This document shows, piece by piece, positions 17,183-25,869 of a stretch of DNA of 64,000 nucleotides. A program made the position numbers and the translations under genes. Source of the DNA: Candidatus Gastranaerophilales bacterium (GTDB lineage Bacteria > Cyanobacteriota > Vampirovibrionia > Gastranaerophilales > Gastranaerophilaceae); the NCBI GenBank assembly GCA_944322675.1, contig CALUPO010000009.1:1-64000 (forward strand), in the 5' to 3' direction. Every line of letters begins with the position of its first letter. The first letter of the stretch is position 1. Under the pieces are notes generated by a model, which saw nothing but the letters and a program-made list of their open reading frames with translations, did no database searches and was not told the origin of the DNA.

Positions 17183-17830
17183 ATGCGAACAAATTATACA
17201 CGTAGAGAAGAAAAAGAATACAATTTATTTCGTACACTGTTTCAGAAATTTGTATGCACAGGATTATATGCAACATATTGCAAAACTGTTTTTGATTTAA
17301 AGGTTGAAGGATATCGAGATGAATTAAGAAATAAAAAATTTATAGTGGCAGGTAATCATATATCAGCCCTTGAACCTTTTTTAGTTCCACATGCAATACG
17401 AAAGCCTGTGGCTTTTTTAGCAAAAAAGGAGCTTTTTGAAGGATTTTGGTCTCGTATATATATGGATTTTCTAGGTGCAATTGCAGTGGATAGAAAAAAA
17501 CTTGAGGTATCTACTATAAAAACGGCATTATCAATAAAAAATACAAACTGGACACTTGGTTTTTTCCCTCAGGGAACAAGACAACAAAAGGAGGAATTTT
17601 CAAATATTACACGTGGTTTTGCAACTTTGGCAAAAGCAACAAAATGTGATATACTACCAATAGCAACGATAGGAGCTGATGAAAAATCCCGTCATCCATT
17701 TAAAAGTAAAATCGTAATGAAAATAGGGGAATTAATACCTTATAGCAACAATATAGATGAAATGGTAGATCAATGGGGAATAGCTATTTCAAAATTAACC
17801 GGCAATCAATATATACCGAGGAATAAATAA
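17183..17830 (+). CDS. 1-acyl-glycerol-3-phosphate acyltransferase-like protein (PlsC family), variant motif
   Basis: 215 aa. PlsC-type acyltransferase fold with block I AGNHISALEPF, in which the catalytic HX4D reads HX4E (His59...Glu64), and block III FPQGTRQQ instead of FPEGTR. The central AFLAKKELFEGFW and FLGAIAVDR blocks fit the family. There is no clear membrane helix. The next gene, a close paralogue, starts on the last base of this stop codon. It probably acylates lysophosphatidic acid or a related acceptor in the inner membrane; whether the Glu variant is active is not known. Confidence 0.8.
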   Translation: MRTNYTRREEKEYNLFRTLFQKFVCTGLYATYCKTVFDLKVEGYRDELRNKKFIVAGNHISALEPFLVPHAIRKPVAFLAKKELFEGFWSRIYMDFLGAIAVDRKKLEVSTIKTALSIKNTNWTLGFFPQGTRQQKEEFSNITRGFATLAKATKCDILPIATIGADEKSRHPFKSKIVMKIGELIPYSNNIDEMVDQWGIAISKLTGNQYIPRNK

Positions 17831-18513
17831 TGAGAAAGAAAAAAGAAAAAAATTATGCACGTAAATATGCAAGGGATTTTAATTTTTTAACCACGATGTA
17901 TCAAAAATATGCAGTATTTTTATACAGGTTAGTTTTTAACTTCTTTTATAGATTTAAATTTGAAGGTAAAAAGAATATAAAAAATAAAACCCGATATATA
18001 GTTGCCGCAAATCATATATCATATTTAGATCCTTTACTTTTGTCTGATGCATTAGGTATAAATATAGCTTATATGGCGAAAAAAGAACTTTTTGAAAATT
18101 CAAAATGGTTTGCAAAGAAAATATCATGTTTAGGAGCATTTGCAGTTAATCGTGAAAATCCTGAAGTTTCAACGATAAAATCAGTTTTGGAAGTGTCAAA
18201 GGCAAAATGGAATTTAGGAATATTTCCTCAAGGCGGGATACGTCGTGATAAGACTATAAGGGAAATAAATAAGGGTTTCATTGTATTTGCAAAAATGCTT
18301 AAATTTAATATACTACCTGTAGGTATAACAGGTTGTGAGAAATATAACTGGAAATTATTTCAAGGCAAGATAAATGTTAAAATAGGAGAAGAAATACCAT
18401 TTGACTTGCCGGAAGAGGAAATTTTGCGAAGATGGGCAAAAAGTATTGAGGAATTAACAGGGTATAAAAATGAATTAAATAATGAAGAAAATATAAAAAA
18501 GTGCTTGACATAA
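17830..18513 (+). CDS. 1-acyl-glycerol-3-phosphate acyltransferase (PlsC family)
   Basis: 227 aa paralogue of the preceding gene, overlapping it by one base (TAATG). It keeps the canonical HX4D (AANHISYLDPLLL, His62 and Asp67) but, like its neighbour, has FPQG (FPQGGIRRDK) in place of FPEGTR. AYMAKKELFENSKW and CLGAFAVNRENPEVSTIKS align with equivalent blocks in the first copy. It is a candidate for the second acylation step of phosphatidic acid synthesis. The promoter of the following tRNA-tuf unit overlaps its last codons. Confidence 0.85.
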   Translation: MRKKKEKNYARKYARDFNFLTTMYQKYAVFLYRLVFNFFYRFKFEGKKNIKNKTRYIVAANHISYLDPLLLSDALGINIAYMAKKELFENSKWFAKKISCLGAFAVNRENPEVSTIKSVLEVSKAKWNLGIFPQGGIRRDKTIREINKGFIVFAKMLKFNILPVGITGCEKYNWKLFQGKINVKIGEEIPFDLPEEEILRRWAKSIEELTGYKNELNNEENIKKCLT

Positions 18514-18533
18514 ATAAAGGGTTTAGATATTAT
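18505..18533 (+). promoter_or_regulatory. strong promoter of the tRNA-tuf transcription unit
   Basis: A perfect TTGACA (18505-18510), 17-base spacer and TATTAT (18528-18533), 24 bp before the first tRNA. It overlaps the 3' end of the upstream acyltransferase gene. A near-consensus promoter is expected for stable RNA and EF-Tu expression. Confidence 0.75.
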
Positions 18534-18557
18534 TTTATTATGCGTTAAGTCGTATGG

Positions 18558-18629
18558 GCCGGTGTAGCTCAATGGCAGAGCAACGGTTTTGTAAACCGTA
18601 GGTTGTAGGTTCAACTCCTATCACCGGCT
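18558..18629 (+). tRNA. tRNA-Thr(TGT)
   Basis: A 7-bp acceptor stem GCCGGTG/CACCGGC with discriminator T. The anticodon stem ACGGT/ACCGT encloses TTTGTAA, giving anticodon TGT. The TTCAACT T-loop is present. CCA is not encoded. Confidence 0.95.
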
Positions 18630-18653
18630 TTTTTGTTTGTACATTTAAAAAAT

Positions 18654-18736
18654 GGGTAGATGCCCGAGTGGCTAAAGGGAGCAGACTGTAAATCTGCCGT
18701 CTAACGACTACGGTGGTTCGAATCCACCTCTGCCCA
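18654..18736 (+). tRNA. tRNA-Tyr(GTA)
   Basis: Acceptor GGGTAGA/TCTGCCC (one T-G wobble) with discriminator A. The anticodon loop CTGTAAA lies between GCAGA and TCTGC, giving anticodon GTA. A long variable arm, as in bacterial tRNA-Tyr, makes it 83 nt. CCA is not encoded. Confidence 0.95.
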
Positions 18737-18763
18737 AATTTCTCAAATTAAAGCTTAATCTGT

Positions 18764-18835
18764 GCCTCTGTAGCGCAGGGGTAGCGCACTCCCTTGGTAA
18801 GGGAGAGGCCACGAGTTCAAATCTCGTCAGAGGCA
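18764..18835 (+). tRNA. tRNA-Thr(GGT)
   Basis: Acceptor GCCTCTG/CAGAGGC with discriminator A. The anticodon stem CTCCC/GGGAG holds loop TTGGTAA, giving anticodon GGT. It lies 69 bp before tuf and is probably processed from the same transcript. CCA is not encoded. Confidence 0.95.
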
Positions 18836-18904
18836 GTTAAAATTGAGTTAAAGTTAGTTTAAAGAGATAATCGTACTAAAAATAAAGAAAAGGAGATTAA
18901 TTTC

Positions 18905-20113
18905 ATGGCACGGGAAAAATTTGAACGAAACAAACCACATGTTAACATTGGAACAGTTGGTCACGTAGACCACGGTAAGACTACATTAACAGCTGCAATT
19001 ACATCTTGTATGGCTGCTGTTGGTCAAGCTCAGGCAAAGAAATTTGATGAAATTGACGCTGCACCTGAAGAAAAAGCTCGTGGTATCACCATATCAACAG
19101 CACACGTTGAATATGAAACTGAGAAAAGACATTATGCTCACGTTGACTGCCCTGGTCACGCAGATTATGTTAAAAATATGATTACAGGTGCAGCTCAAAT
19201 GGATGGCGGTATACTTGTTATCTCTGCAACAGACGGCCCAATGCCTCAAACACGTGAACATATTTTGCTTGCACGTCAGGTTGGTGTTCCAAGGTTGGTT
19301 GTATTCTTAAATAAATGTGACATGGTTGACGATGAAGAACTTATCGAACTTGTTGAAATGGAAGCACGTGAGTTATTATCTTCATATGAATTTGATGGTG
19401 ATAATATTCCGTTTATTCGTGGTTCAGCATTAAAAGCACTTGAAGCTGTTCAAGCTAATCCTACAATTGGTCGTGGTCAGGATAAGTGGGTTGATAAAAT
19501 TTGGGAACTTATGGATGCTGTTGATGAATATATCCCAACACCTGAACGTGATGTTGATCAACCGTTCTTAATGCCTGTTGAAGACGTATTTTCAATTACA
19601 GGTCGTGGTACAGTTGCTACAGGTCGTGTAGAACGTGGTAAAGTAAAAGTTGGTGAAGAAGTTGAAATTGTTGGTTTTGGTGAAACAAAGAAAACAGTTG
19701 TTACAGGTGTTGAAATGTTCCGTAAACAACTTGACGAAGGTATTGCAGGTGATAATATTGGTGCGTTGCTTCGTGGTATTGATAAAACACAAATTGAACG
19801 TGGTCAAGTTCTTGCAAAACCTGGAACAATACACCCACATACTAAGTTTACAGCAAACGTGTATGTATTAACAAAAGATGAAGGTGGACGTCATACTCCA
19901 TTCTTCCCTGGATATCGTCCACAGTTCTATATCCGTACAACAGATGTTACCGGTTCAATCAAGTTTGATGGCGAAATGGTTATGCCTGGTGATAACGTTG
20001 TTATGGAAGTTGAACTTATTGCTCCAGTTGCTATTGAAGAAGGTATGAGATTCGCTATTCGTGAAGGCGGACGTACTGTTGGTGCTGGTGTTGTTGACAA
20101 AATCATAGCTTAA
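18905..20113 (+). CDS. tuf: translation elongation factor Tu
   Basis: 402 aa GTPase delivering aminoacyl-tRNA to the ribosome. G1 GHVDHGKTT (from residue 19), G3 [13 protein letters not shown]4 NKCD and the domain II/III blocks ([31 protein letters not shown]) are all intact. It is slightly longer than E. coli EF-Tu because of an insert near [19 protein letters not shown], reminiscent of cyanobacterial forms. AAAAGGAG precedes the ATG. Codon use is visibly more GC-rich than in neighbouring genes, as expected for a highly expressed gene. It follows tRNA-Thr, tRNA-Tyr and tRNA-Thr as in many bacteria. Confidence 0.97.
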   Translation: MAREKFERNKPHVNIGTVGHVDHGKTTLTAAITSCMAAVGQAQAKKFDEIDAAPEEKARGITISTAHVEYETEKRHYAHVDCPGHADYVKNMITGAAQMDGGILVISATDGPMPQTREHILLARQVGVPRLVVFLNKCDMVDDEELIELVEMEARELLSSYEFDGDNIPFIRGSALKALEAVQANPTIGRGQDKWVDKIWELMDAVDEYIPTPERDVDQPFLMPVEDVFSITGRGTVATGRVERGKVKVGEEVEIVGFGETKKTVVTGVEMFRKQLDEGIAGDNIGALLRGIDKTQIERGQVLAKPGTIHPHTKFTANVYVLTKDEGGRHTPFFPGYRPQFYIRTTDVTGSIKFDGEMVMPGDNVVMEVELIAPVAIEEGMRFAIREGGRTVGAGVVDKIIA

Positions 20114-20142
20114 GTTTTGGTCAATAATTATAATTGAAATAT

Positions 20143-20185
20143 AAAAAAAGAAGCTTAGATTATATTAATCTAAGCTTCTTTTTTT
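20143..20185 (+). terminator. intrinsic terminator after tuf
   Basis: A 20-bp perfect inverted repeat (20143-20162 with 20166-20185) around a 3-base loop, core AGAAGCTTAGATTA, flanked by A7 and T7 so it can work in both directions. It serves tuf and probably the convergent acyltransferase remnant. Confidence 0.9.
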
Positions 20186-20202
20186 AATAATAATTAATTA
20201 TA

Positions 20203-20649
20203 TTACGGTTTCCAATATATACCTCTTTTAACAATTTTACCTGGATTACCGGCAATAATAACATTACTTTCACAAAATTTTTTATTTATTAAACTCTTAG
20301 CTCCTACAATTGAATCATTTAATATTTCTGAATTTTTTAGAACCATAACACTATCACAAATCCACACTCTATCACCTATTTTTATTATATCCTCATTATT
20401 TGATAAGTTTATACAATTATTAGTTTCTAAATCATAAATAAAATGTCCATCACTTGCATAAAAACATATATATCTTGAAAATAGACAAGCATCTCCTATA
20501 TGAACTTTTTGGCAACCTATATAAAATCTATTATTATAAATAGAGTGAAAACTTTTTCCAACTATAAATTCACCACCACCCATATTAATATATCTTTGCA
20601 CAATTGAAGCAGAATCTTTTATGTATATTTTATTAGAATTATTTCTCAA
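20203..20649 (-). CDS. hexapeptide-repeat acyltransferase, N-terminally damaged
   Basis: 148 aa counted from a TTG at 20649. The left-handed beta-helix pattern (IGCQKVHIGDACLFSR, IKIGDRVWICDSVMV, DSIVGAKSLINKKF, ending VIIAGNPGKIVKRGIYWKP) identifies a LbH O- or N-acetyltransferase of the kind used on surface sugars. Upstream, the frame continues with credible beta-helix sequence (about 24 more codons) until a TGA at 20719-20721. Four codons beyond lies an ATG (20733) in the same frame. So the gene either lost its start through a nonsense change near codon 5, or initiates at a weak internal codon. It is likely decaying. Confidence 0.6.
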   Translation of the reverse strand: MRNNSNKIYIKDSASIVQRYINMGGGEFIVGKSFHSIYNNRFYIGCQKVHIGDACLFSRYICFYASDGHFIYDLETNNCINLSNNEDIIKIGDRVWICDSVMVLKNSEILNDSIVGAKSLINKKFCESNVIIAGNPGKIVKRGIYWKP

Positions 20650-20885
20650 TATAAATCTTGTATTTTGGAAATAATATGGTTCTTCTATTTCAATTATATT
20701 ATTTTTTGAATTTAAAACTCAATAGATAATCATTTTATAATTCTATTATTTCTAATTAATTTTTTAGTGCCTTTTTTTATTATTAATCAAATATACTTTG
20801 TTAGTATGAACGTAATAATTTTTACTTATTTTATTTTTTAATTTGTTAATAACATTAAACATATATATTAACTTTCCTCAATACA

Positions 20886-21596
20886 TTAATTTTTTAACTT
20901 TTTTATATAAAATTCAATAATCTCAAGGGTTGCATGTGATAAAAGTGCTTCTATATGATGCTTTTCTTTCCATTCTTTATATCCGCAGCATTTTGGAAGT
21001 AAAACAAGAGGATTATTGGGAAAATCACGACAGATTTGCAGTCTATTATTATAATCAGAACATAATCCATTTTCATTTAATTTCTTACAATAATAAAAAT
21101 AAACGTTATTAATATCATCTAAATTTTCTTCAAGCATTTTTACATAATCAGGATATGCTTTTTTTGCTTCGTCAATATTATTATATGGAATAAAAAGACT
21201 AACAAATTGCTTAGAAAACTTGTCACCATTTTGTGCTTTTTCTTTTAATGTTTCATAATTAAATTCACTTGTTGCAAACTTACAACAAATTGTACAACGA
21301 TTACAAATAAATAATTCCTTATCTTTTTCTATTTCTTTTAGTTTGTATAATATATCTTTTGATAAATCATTTTCTAGAGCATTTATAATATTTTGCTTCC
21401 AAAGCTTTAAGTTGCAGTTTTTTTCAAATGTTTGAAAAGGGTTTGATTTATCAATTTTGCAAATATTATTTTTTTTACAATTTTTGCATGAAGGTTTTAA
21501 CTTATTAAAAAGTTCAGGCATTGATGAGTGAATATTATTAAAAATTTTACGATAGAGTTTTTTTGTATTTAAAATATCATAATTGACATCATTCAT
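20886..21596 (-). CDS. YkgJ-family cysteine cluster protein
   Basis: 236 aa. The central NRCTICCKFATSEF and the later QICRDFPNNP...PKCCGYKEW give the Cys spacing of the YkgJ (CxCx) cluster family, thought to bind zinc or an Fe-S cluster. An extra N-terminal Cys set (CKNCKKNNICK, near residues 37-47) adds another possible site. The gene overlaps the end of pth by 8 bp and is probably co-transcribed with it. The biochemical role of the family is not established. Confidence 0.8.
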   Translation of the reverse strand: MNDVNYDILNTKKLYRKIFNNIHSSMPELFNKLKPSCKNCKKNNICKIDKSNPFQTFEKNCNLKLWKQNIINALENDLSKDILYKLKEIEKDKELFICNRCTICCKFATSEFNYETLKEKAQNGDKFSKQFVSLFIPYNNIDEAKKAYPDYVKMLEENLDDINNVYFYYCKKLNENGLCSDYNNRLQICRDFPNNPLVLLPKCCGYKEWKEKHHIEALLSHATLEIIEFYIKKLKN

Positions 21597-22173
21597 TTAT
21601 AGAAATTCCATTAAATTTATTTTGAGCTTCATTAATATTAGTTTTAATATAATATATTATAGCTTCATTTACAATTTTACAAACTTTTTTTAAAATCAAT
21701 AATTGTTCACTATTAAAATTGTCAAGTACAAAACTTTCACTTTTTTGATTTGGCAGCTGAGGACCAATACCTATTTTTAATCTATCAAATTTATTTGTTC
21801 CAAGTGTTTTAATTATATTTTTTATTCCATTATGTCCACCATCTGAACCATTTGCTCGAAAACGTATTGTTCCTATATTTAAAGATATATCATCATAAAT
21901 AACAAGAATGTCTTCGATATTAATTTTATAATAATCAATAATTTTTCTTAAACATTCACCTGATAAGTTCATATATGTAAATGGTTTTACTAATATTAGC
22001 ACATTATTGCTTATATTTGTTTTTAACATTTGAGCATTAAATTTATTTTCAAATTTAAAGTTTTGTGAAATATTATTTAATTCACAAAAAAAATCTAGAG
22101 CCATAAAACCGGCATTATGACGGGTAAATAAATATTTATCACCCGGATTTCCAAGTCCTGCTATCAATTTCAT
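21589..22173 (-). CDS. pth: peptidyl-tRNA hydrolase
   Basis: 194 aa. It opens MKLIAGLGNPGDKYLFTRHNAGFMALD, with catalytic His20 in TRHNAGF and Asn10 in GNPG. FTYMNLSGE and the DDISLNIGTIRFRANGSDGGHNGIKNII segment supply the remaining active-site residues. It releases peptidyl-tRNAs dropped from ribosomes. Its start is preceded by AAAAGGAAA. It is the first gene of a two-gene unit with the YkgJ-like gene. Confidence 0.95.
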   Translation of the reverse strand: MKLIAGLGNPGDKYLFTRHNAGFMALDFFCELNNISQNFKFENKFNAQMLKTNISNNVLILVKPFTYMNLSGECLRKIIDYYKINIEDILVIYDDISLNIGTIRFRANGSDGGHNGIKNIIKTLGTNKFDRLKIGIGPQLPNQKSESFVLDNFNSEQLLILKKVCKIVNEAIIYYIKTNINEAQNKFNGISINE

Positions 22174-22312
22174 TTTATTTTCCTTTTTTTAATATATAAA
22201 TATTATCCCATAAGTATAAACCAAATTACTAATTAAAAAAACGTTAAAAAAAGTTAACAATATATTATAAAATATTATAATTTTAAAAAGCTTTCATATA
22301 GGGAGGAAAATA

Positions 22313-22888
22313 ATGAAGAACAATAAAGAACGTTCTATTATAAATTTGAAAAGTAGTGAAAAACTTCAAAATTTTTTAGAAAAAAATAATATACACAAAA
22401 AGGATTTTGCCGAAATGATAGGTGTAACATTATCTTATGTTTATAATCTTATTGATAATACAATTCCTTTTTCAAGTCGTTCAACAACAATTGAACGTAT
22501 AGCCTGTGTTATGGATATTGAACCTGAAGAATTCGATGAATATAAAATACCTCAAGAACCTATTTTAATTGATGAAAATACACAATTTTTAAAAGACAAG
22601 CTAAAAGAAAAAAGTTTACCAACACATCAATTTTTAAAATCATTCCCAAGAAAAAAACGTGTTGAAATTGTTGATATTCTTCGTGGAGCAAAACCAATAC
22701 CGCTTGATTGGAAAGAACTTTTTATGATTGGAAGTGTGCTTAATATAAAAGTTGAAGAAATTTATGAATTATGGGAAAATAGACTTCTTAATTTATTTGA
22801 AGCTGTTGGTTTAAATATTAAAAATAATCAAGCATTAGTTGATTCAATGTTTAATTGTGCAAGGAATTATATTTTAAAAAAGAGTTAA
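22313..22888 (+). CDS. XRE-type helix-turn-helix protein
   Basis: 191 aa. A Cro/C1-type HTH is visible at about residues 22-75: KKDFAEMIGVTLSYVYNLIDNT followed by ERIACVMDIEPEEFDEY. The C-terminal half has a second, weaker HTH-like repeat (THQFLKSFPRKKRVEIVDILRG then IGSVLNIKVEEIYELWENRL), suggesting an internal duplication of the fold. GGGAGG precedes the ATG. No phage or plasmid genes are nearby, so a chromosomal regulator is likely. Target unknown. Confidence 0.78.
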   Translation: MKNNKERSIINLKSSEKLQNFLEKNNIHKKDFAEMIGVTLSYVYNLIDNTIPFSSRSTTIERIACVMDIEPEEFDEYKIPQEPILIDENTQFLKDKLKEKSLPTHQFLKSFPRKKRVEIVDILRGAKPIPLDWKELFMIGSVLNIKVEEIYELWENRLLNLFEAVGLNIKNNQALVDSMFNCARNYILKKS

Positions 22889-23685
22889 TTTCGTATGTTT
22901 TTTCGAATATAATCACTAACATTACTTGAGACCTGAATATTTTGAAGTCCCATAACATATTTCTTTAATTCACCAATACGTTGATGTTCTTCAATTAGTT
23001 GTTTTGTTCCTTCAATATTTTGCTTTTCTTTTTGTTCTTTAATTTTTTGTTTTTCTTTGGGTGTTAACTTTGCATTTTTATCAATTTTTAAAACAAGTTC
23101 ATCAAACGTAGAAGCATTAATATTATAAGCTTTACAAGCTTCTTCAATAGTTAAAGCATTAGGTATTTGGTACATCCAGTTTAAAGTAGCCACATCATTT
23201 CTAGAAAGGTTTACCACTCCATATTGATGAGGTGAATACATTATATCTTCTATATAAATACTATGTCCCAAACCTAAAGCATGTCCTATTTCATGTAATA
23301 TAGTATGAAATACCTCTTCTTTTGCCATATATTCTTTATGCAAAATACCATCGGATAATCCAATTTGTATTTCGGCAGAATATAATCTTCCAAGTTTATC
23401 ATAATTATAAGTACAATACCCCAAAGCCTTTCTATCAACACGTTGCCAATCAAGATTAACTTGAGACTGCATTAATGAATTAACATATTCAAATGATACA
23501 ACACCATTTGATACCTGTGTCCAAATTTCAAGTGCTTCTTTAACCAATCCTAAATAATCAATACCCTGACTTGAAGATTGATACCATCTGCATGGTGCTA
23601 AATAAAATTTTAGAGGAAAAGCACTCTTGGGCCAACGTATTAATTTTTCGCGTTTTAAACATTGCTCTAAGTAAGTTTTATACAT
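22885..23685 (-). CDS. matrixin-type (M10) zinc metalloprotease
   Basis: 266 aa. The metzincin zinc site HEIGHALGLGH is complete (His131, Glu132, His135, His141), with a Met-turn at Met149 (DIMYSP). The N-terminal part (WPKSAFPLKFYLAPC) resembles the substrate-domain start of bacterial matrixins. No signal peptide is visible, which is odd for this family, so either export is non-classical or the enzyme is cytoplasmic. The last 70 residues are a Lys/Glu-rich helix. It converges with the XRE gene, the stops overlapping by 4 bp. Confidence 0.85.
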   Translation of the reverse strand: MYKTYLEQCLKREKLIRWPKSAFPLKFYLAPCRWYQSSSQGIDYLGLVKEALEIWTQVSNGVVSFEYVNSLMQSQVNLDWQRVDRKALGYCTYNYDKLGRLYSAEIQIGLSDGILHKEYMAKEEVFHTILHEIGHALGLGHSIYIEDIMYSPHQYGVVNLSRNDVATLNWMYQIPNALTIEEACKAYNINASTFDELVLKIDKNAKLTPKEKQKIKEQKEKQNIEGTKQLIEEHQRIGELKKYVMGLQNIQVSSNVSDYIRKNIRN

Positions 23686-23757
23686 ATTAATTTATAATTT
23701 ATATAAGTCCTTATACTATAAATTTTCTTGTATATTTTTGATTTTGTCAATATAAAA

Positions 23758-24702
23758 TCATTTCTTATTTTGTGTAACCCATTCAATTACATCTTCAGGT
23801 TTAGAAATATTGTTGCATAAATAATTATTAATGAGCATACGGCTATTACCATTATCCATACCAAATTTTACCGCTAGTTTTTCAAACTTTTTATGACTAT
23901 TAACTTTTGTTAAAGGTACATTCTTTGTAGCACTTTCCACAAGTGATGCTAGTTTTAAATAAGATAAAGCTGCAATTTTTTCATCATTTGTTATAGTATC
24001 ATTTGATTCTAATTTTTGAGTTATTTTATCAATATATTTATTTGCAGTTTGTTCAAGTGCCTGAGCTAATTTTTTATAGTGTTGCTTTTCTTCATTATTT
24101 TCTGAATTAATTGACATATTGTAATATTTATAGGCAAGAAGTGAAATAATAACAATTGTTGACAATCCGGCCAATCCAACAGTAACAGCACTTATTGCAC
24201 CTAAAGATGCTGTAGAGCCTATAATACCGGCTATTCCTGTTGCCAATATTGACCCTGCTTTTACAACATCAGAAGTACTTTTGGCATAATTAATTGCTTT
24301 ATCTATATTTTCATTTGCATTTTTTCCTTTTTTTATATTTTTATATGCATTAACCATATTTTCAGCAAATCCTGAAACTTGTTTTAATTCTGTGAATAAC
24401 TCTTCACCAAGTGTGTCTGATAATTCATTTCCAAACTTACTTAAAAATCCTTTAAACGTATTTGATATCTCATCACTACATTTAATAATATTAGAATCTT
24501 TTGATGAAGTATTTTTTGATTCATTTGTTTTTATATTATAAATAACCCGGGCTAACTCACCATTTACTTTTGGTAAATCATTATCCTGTTGATTTGTTTT
24601 TTCTTTTTCTTTATTTGTAACAAAATTCTTTTCACTTTTAATTAATGGCGTATTTAATTGTGAAATTGCAGTGTTATTAAAAGAACTTGCTGAGATTGTC
24701 AT
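23758..24702 (-). CDS. hypothetical protein with central hydrophobic hairpin
   Basis: 314 aa. Residues 1-100 are polar and Asn/Ser/Lys-rich. A long hydrophobic Gly/Ala/Ile region at about 148-195 could form two membrane helices. The remainder is helical and charged, ending WVTQNKK. This soluble-hairpin-soluble layout recalls translocator or pore-forming proteins, but no family motif supports that. There is no signal peptide. It is monocistronic, 72 bp upstream of the matrixin gene in the same direction. Confidence 0.55.
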   Translation of the reverse strand: MTISASSFNNTAISQLNTPLIKSEKNFVTNKEKEKTNQQDNDLPKVNGELARVIYNIKTNESKNTSSKDSNIIKCSDEISNTFKGFLSKFGNELSDTLGEELFTELKQVSGFAENMVNAYKNIKKGKNANENIDKAINYAKSTSDVVKAGSILATGIAGIIGSTASLGAISAVTVGLAGLSTIVIISLLAYKYYNMSINSENNEEKQHYKKLAQALEQTANKYIDKITQKLESNDTITNDEKIAALSYLKLASLVESATKNVPLTKVNSHKKFEKLAVKFGMDNGNSRMLINNYLCNNISKPEDVIEWVTQNKK

Positions 24703-24805
24703 TATAATACTTTTTAAATCACCTACTACTATATGTAGTAATAAAGTAATTTAATTTAAAAAAATTGCTATTTTTTTAATAACATTAAATAAATTTTACA
24801 AAACT

Positions 24806-25822
24806 TTATATAACAATACTATTTATATCAATACCATTAATATAATTTTTTATATTTTCAATTGTAGTATTTTGTATATTATTTATTGCTTCATAAGTAT
24901 TATATCCAATGTGAGAAGTTATAATAACATTATTTAAATTTAAAATTTTATGATTAATTAATGTTTTTTTCATACACTCATAGTCAATACACTCGATTGA
25001 TGACGTATACCCCCTTGGGCATATATTTTGTTCACATTCTAAAACATCCAAAGCACAATATGCAACTTTTTTCTCTAACAAAGCATTATATAAATCTTCA
25101 GTGACAACAATTTCACCTCGTGAAACGTTAATTAAAGTCATATTTTCCTTCATTAATTCAAATTTTTCTTTGTTTATTAAATGATAAGTATTCTTATTTA
25201 ATGGTAAGGTGATAATTAAAATATCACATTTCATTAATAAATCATCTAAATTTGATTTTTTTACATTATACTCTTCAGTAAATTTATCATCATAATTTAT
25301 ATCATAAGCAAAAATTTGTAAATTAAATCCATTTGCAATTTTAGCAATATGTTTGCCTATTTTACCAAGACCTATAATTCCTAATTTTTTTTGATATAAT
25401 TCAAAACCAATATACTTATCATTTGAAATTTTACAATTTTTTAAATCAATAAAAGATTTATTAATATGTCTAATACAAGTAAGTAGAAGACCAAATGCAT
25501 ACTCAGAAACGGTTTTATCGCCATAAGATGGTATATTATATATTTTTATTCCATGTTCTTTACAATAAGCTAAATCGACATTATTATATCCAGTTGAACG
25601 TAATATAATACACTTTAAATTAACAAATTTGGATAAAATATTATAATCTAAATTAGAAGATGTAAAAACAGAAATTATTTCAACATTATCCAAATTTGCA
25701 TCTTCAAAATTAACATTTTCAATGCTTTGTTCAAAAAATAAAACATTATAATTATCAATATTAAAATTTACTAACTTTTTATCAACTTTAAAATCAATAT
25801 TAAAAAATAAAATATCTTTCAT
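24806..25822 (-). CDS. D-isomer-specific 2-hydroxyacid dehydrogenase
   Basis: 338 aa NAD-dependent dehydrogenase of the D-lactate dehydrogenase type. The Rossmann motif is GLGKIGKHIAK (near residue 151). The catalytic triad is recognisable as Arg in NVSRGEIV, Glu in DVLECE and His in TSHIGYNT. A Cys-containing insert (CPRGYTSSIECIDYEC) follows the Glu loop. LRSTGYNNVDL near residue 76 also fits D-LDH rather than phosphoglycerate dehydrogenase. It probably reduces pyruvate or a similar 2-oxoacid in fermentation. It is adjacent to a dicarboxylate symporter gene in the same direction. Confidence 0.85.
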   Translation of the reverse strand: MKDILFFNIDFKVDKKLVNFNIDNYNVLFFEQSIENVNFEDANLDNVEIISVFTSSNLDYNILSKFVNLKCIILRSTGYNNVDLAYCKEHGIKIYNIPSYGDKTVSEYAFGLLLTCIRHINKSFIDLKNCKISNDKYIGFELYQKKLGIIGLGKIGKHIAKIANGFNLQIFAYDINYDDKFTEEYNVKKSNLDDLLMKCDILIITLPLNKNTYHLINKEKFELMKENMTLINVSRGEIVVTEDLYNALLEKKVAYCALDVLECEQNICPRGYTSSIECIDYECMKKTLINHKILNLNNVIITSHIGYNTYEAINNIQNTTIENIKNYINGIDINSIVI

Positions 25823-25869
25823 AAATAAATACTAAATTCAAAAGTGAAGAAAAAAATGAGTAATAATAA

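Noticed and set aside
19592-19840. Frames antisense to tuf
   Set aside because: Shadows of a highly expressed gene, with no initiation signals.
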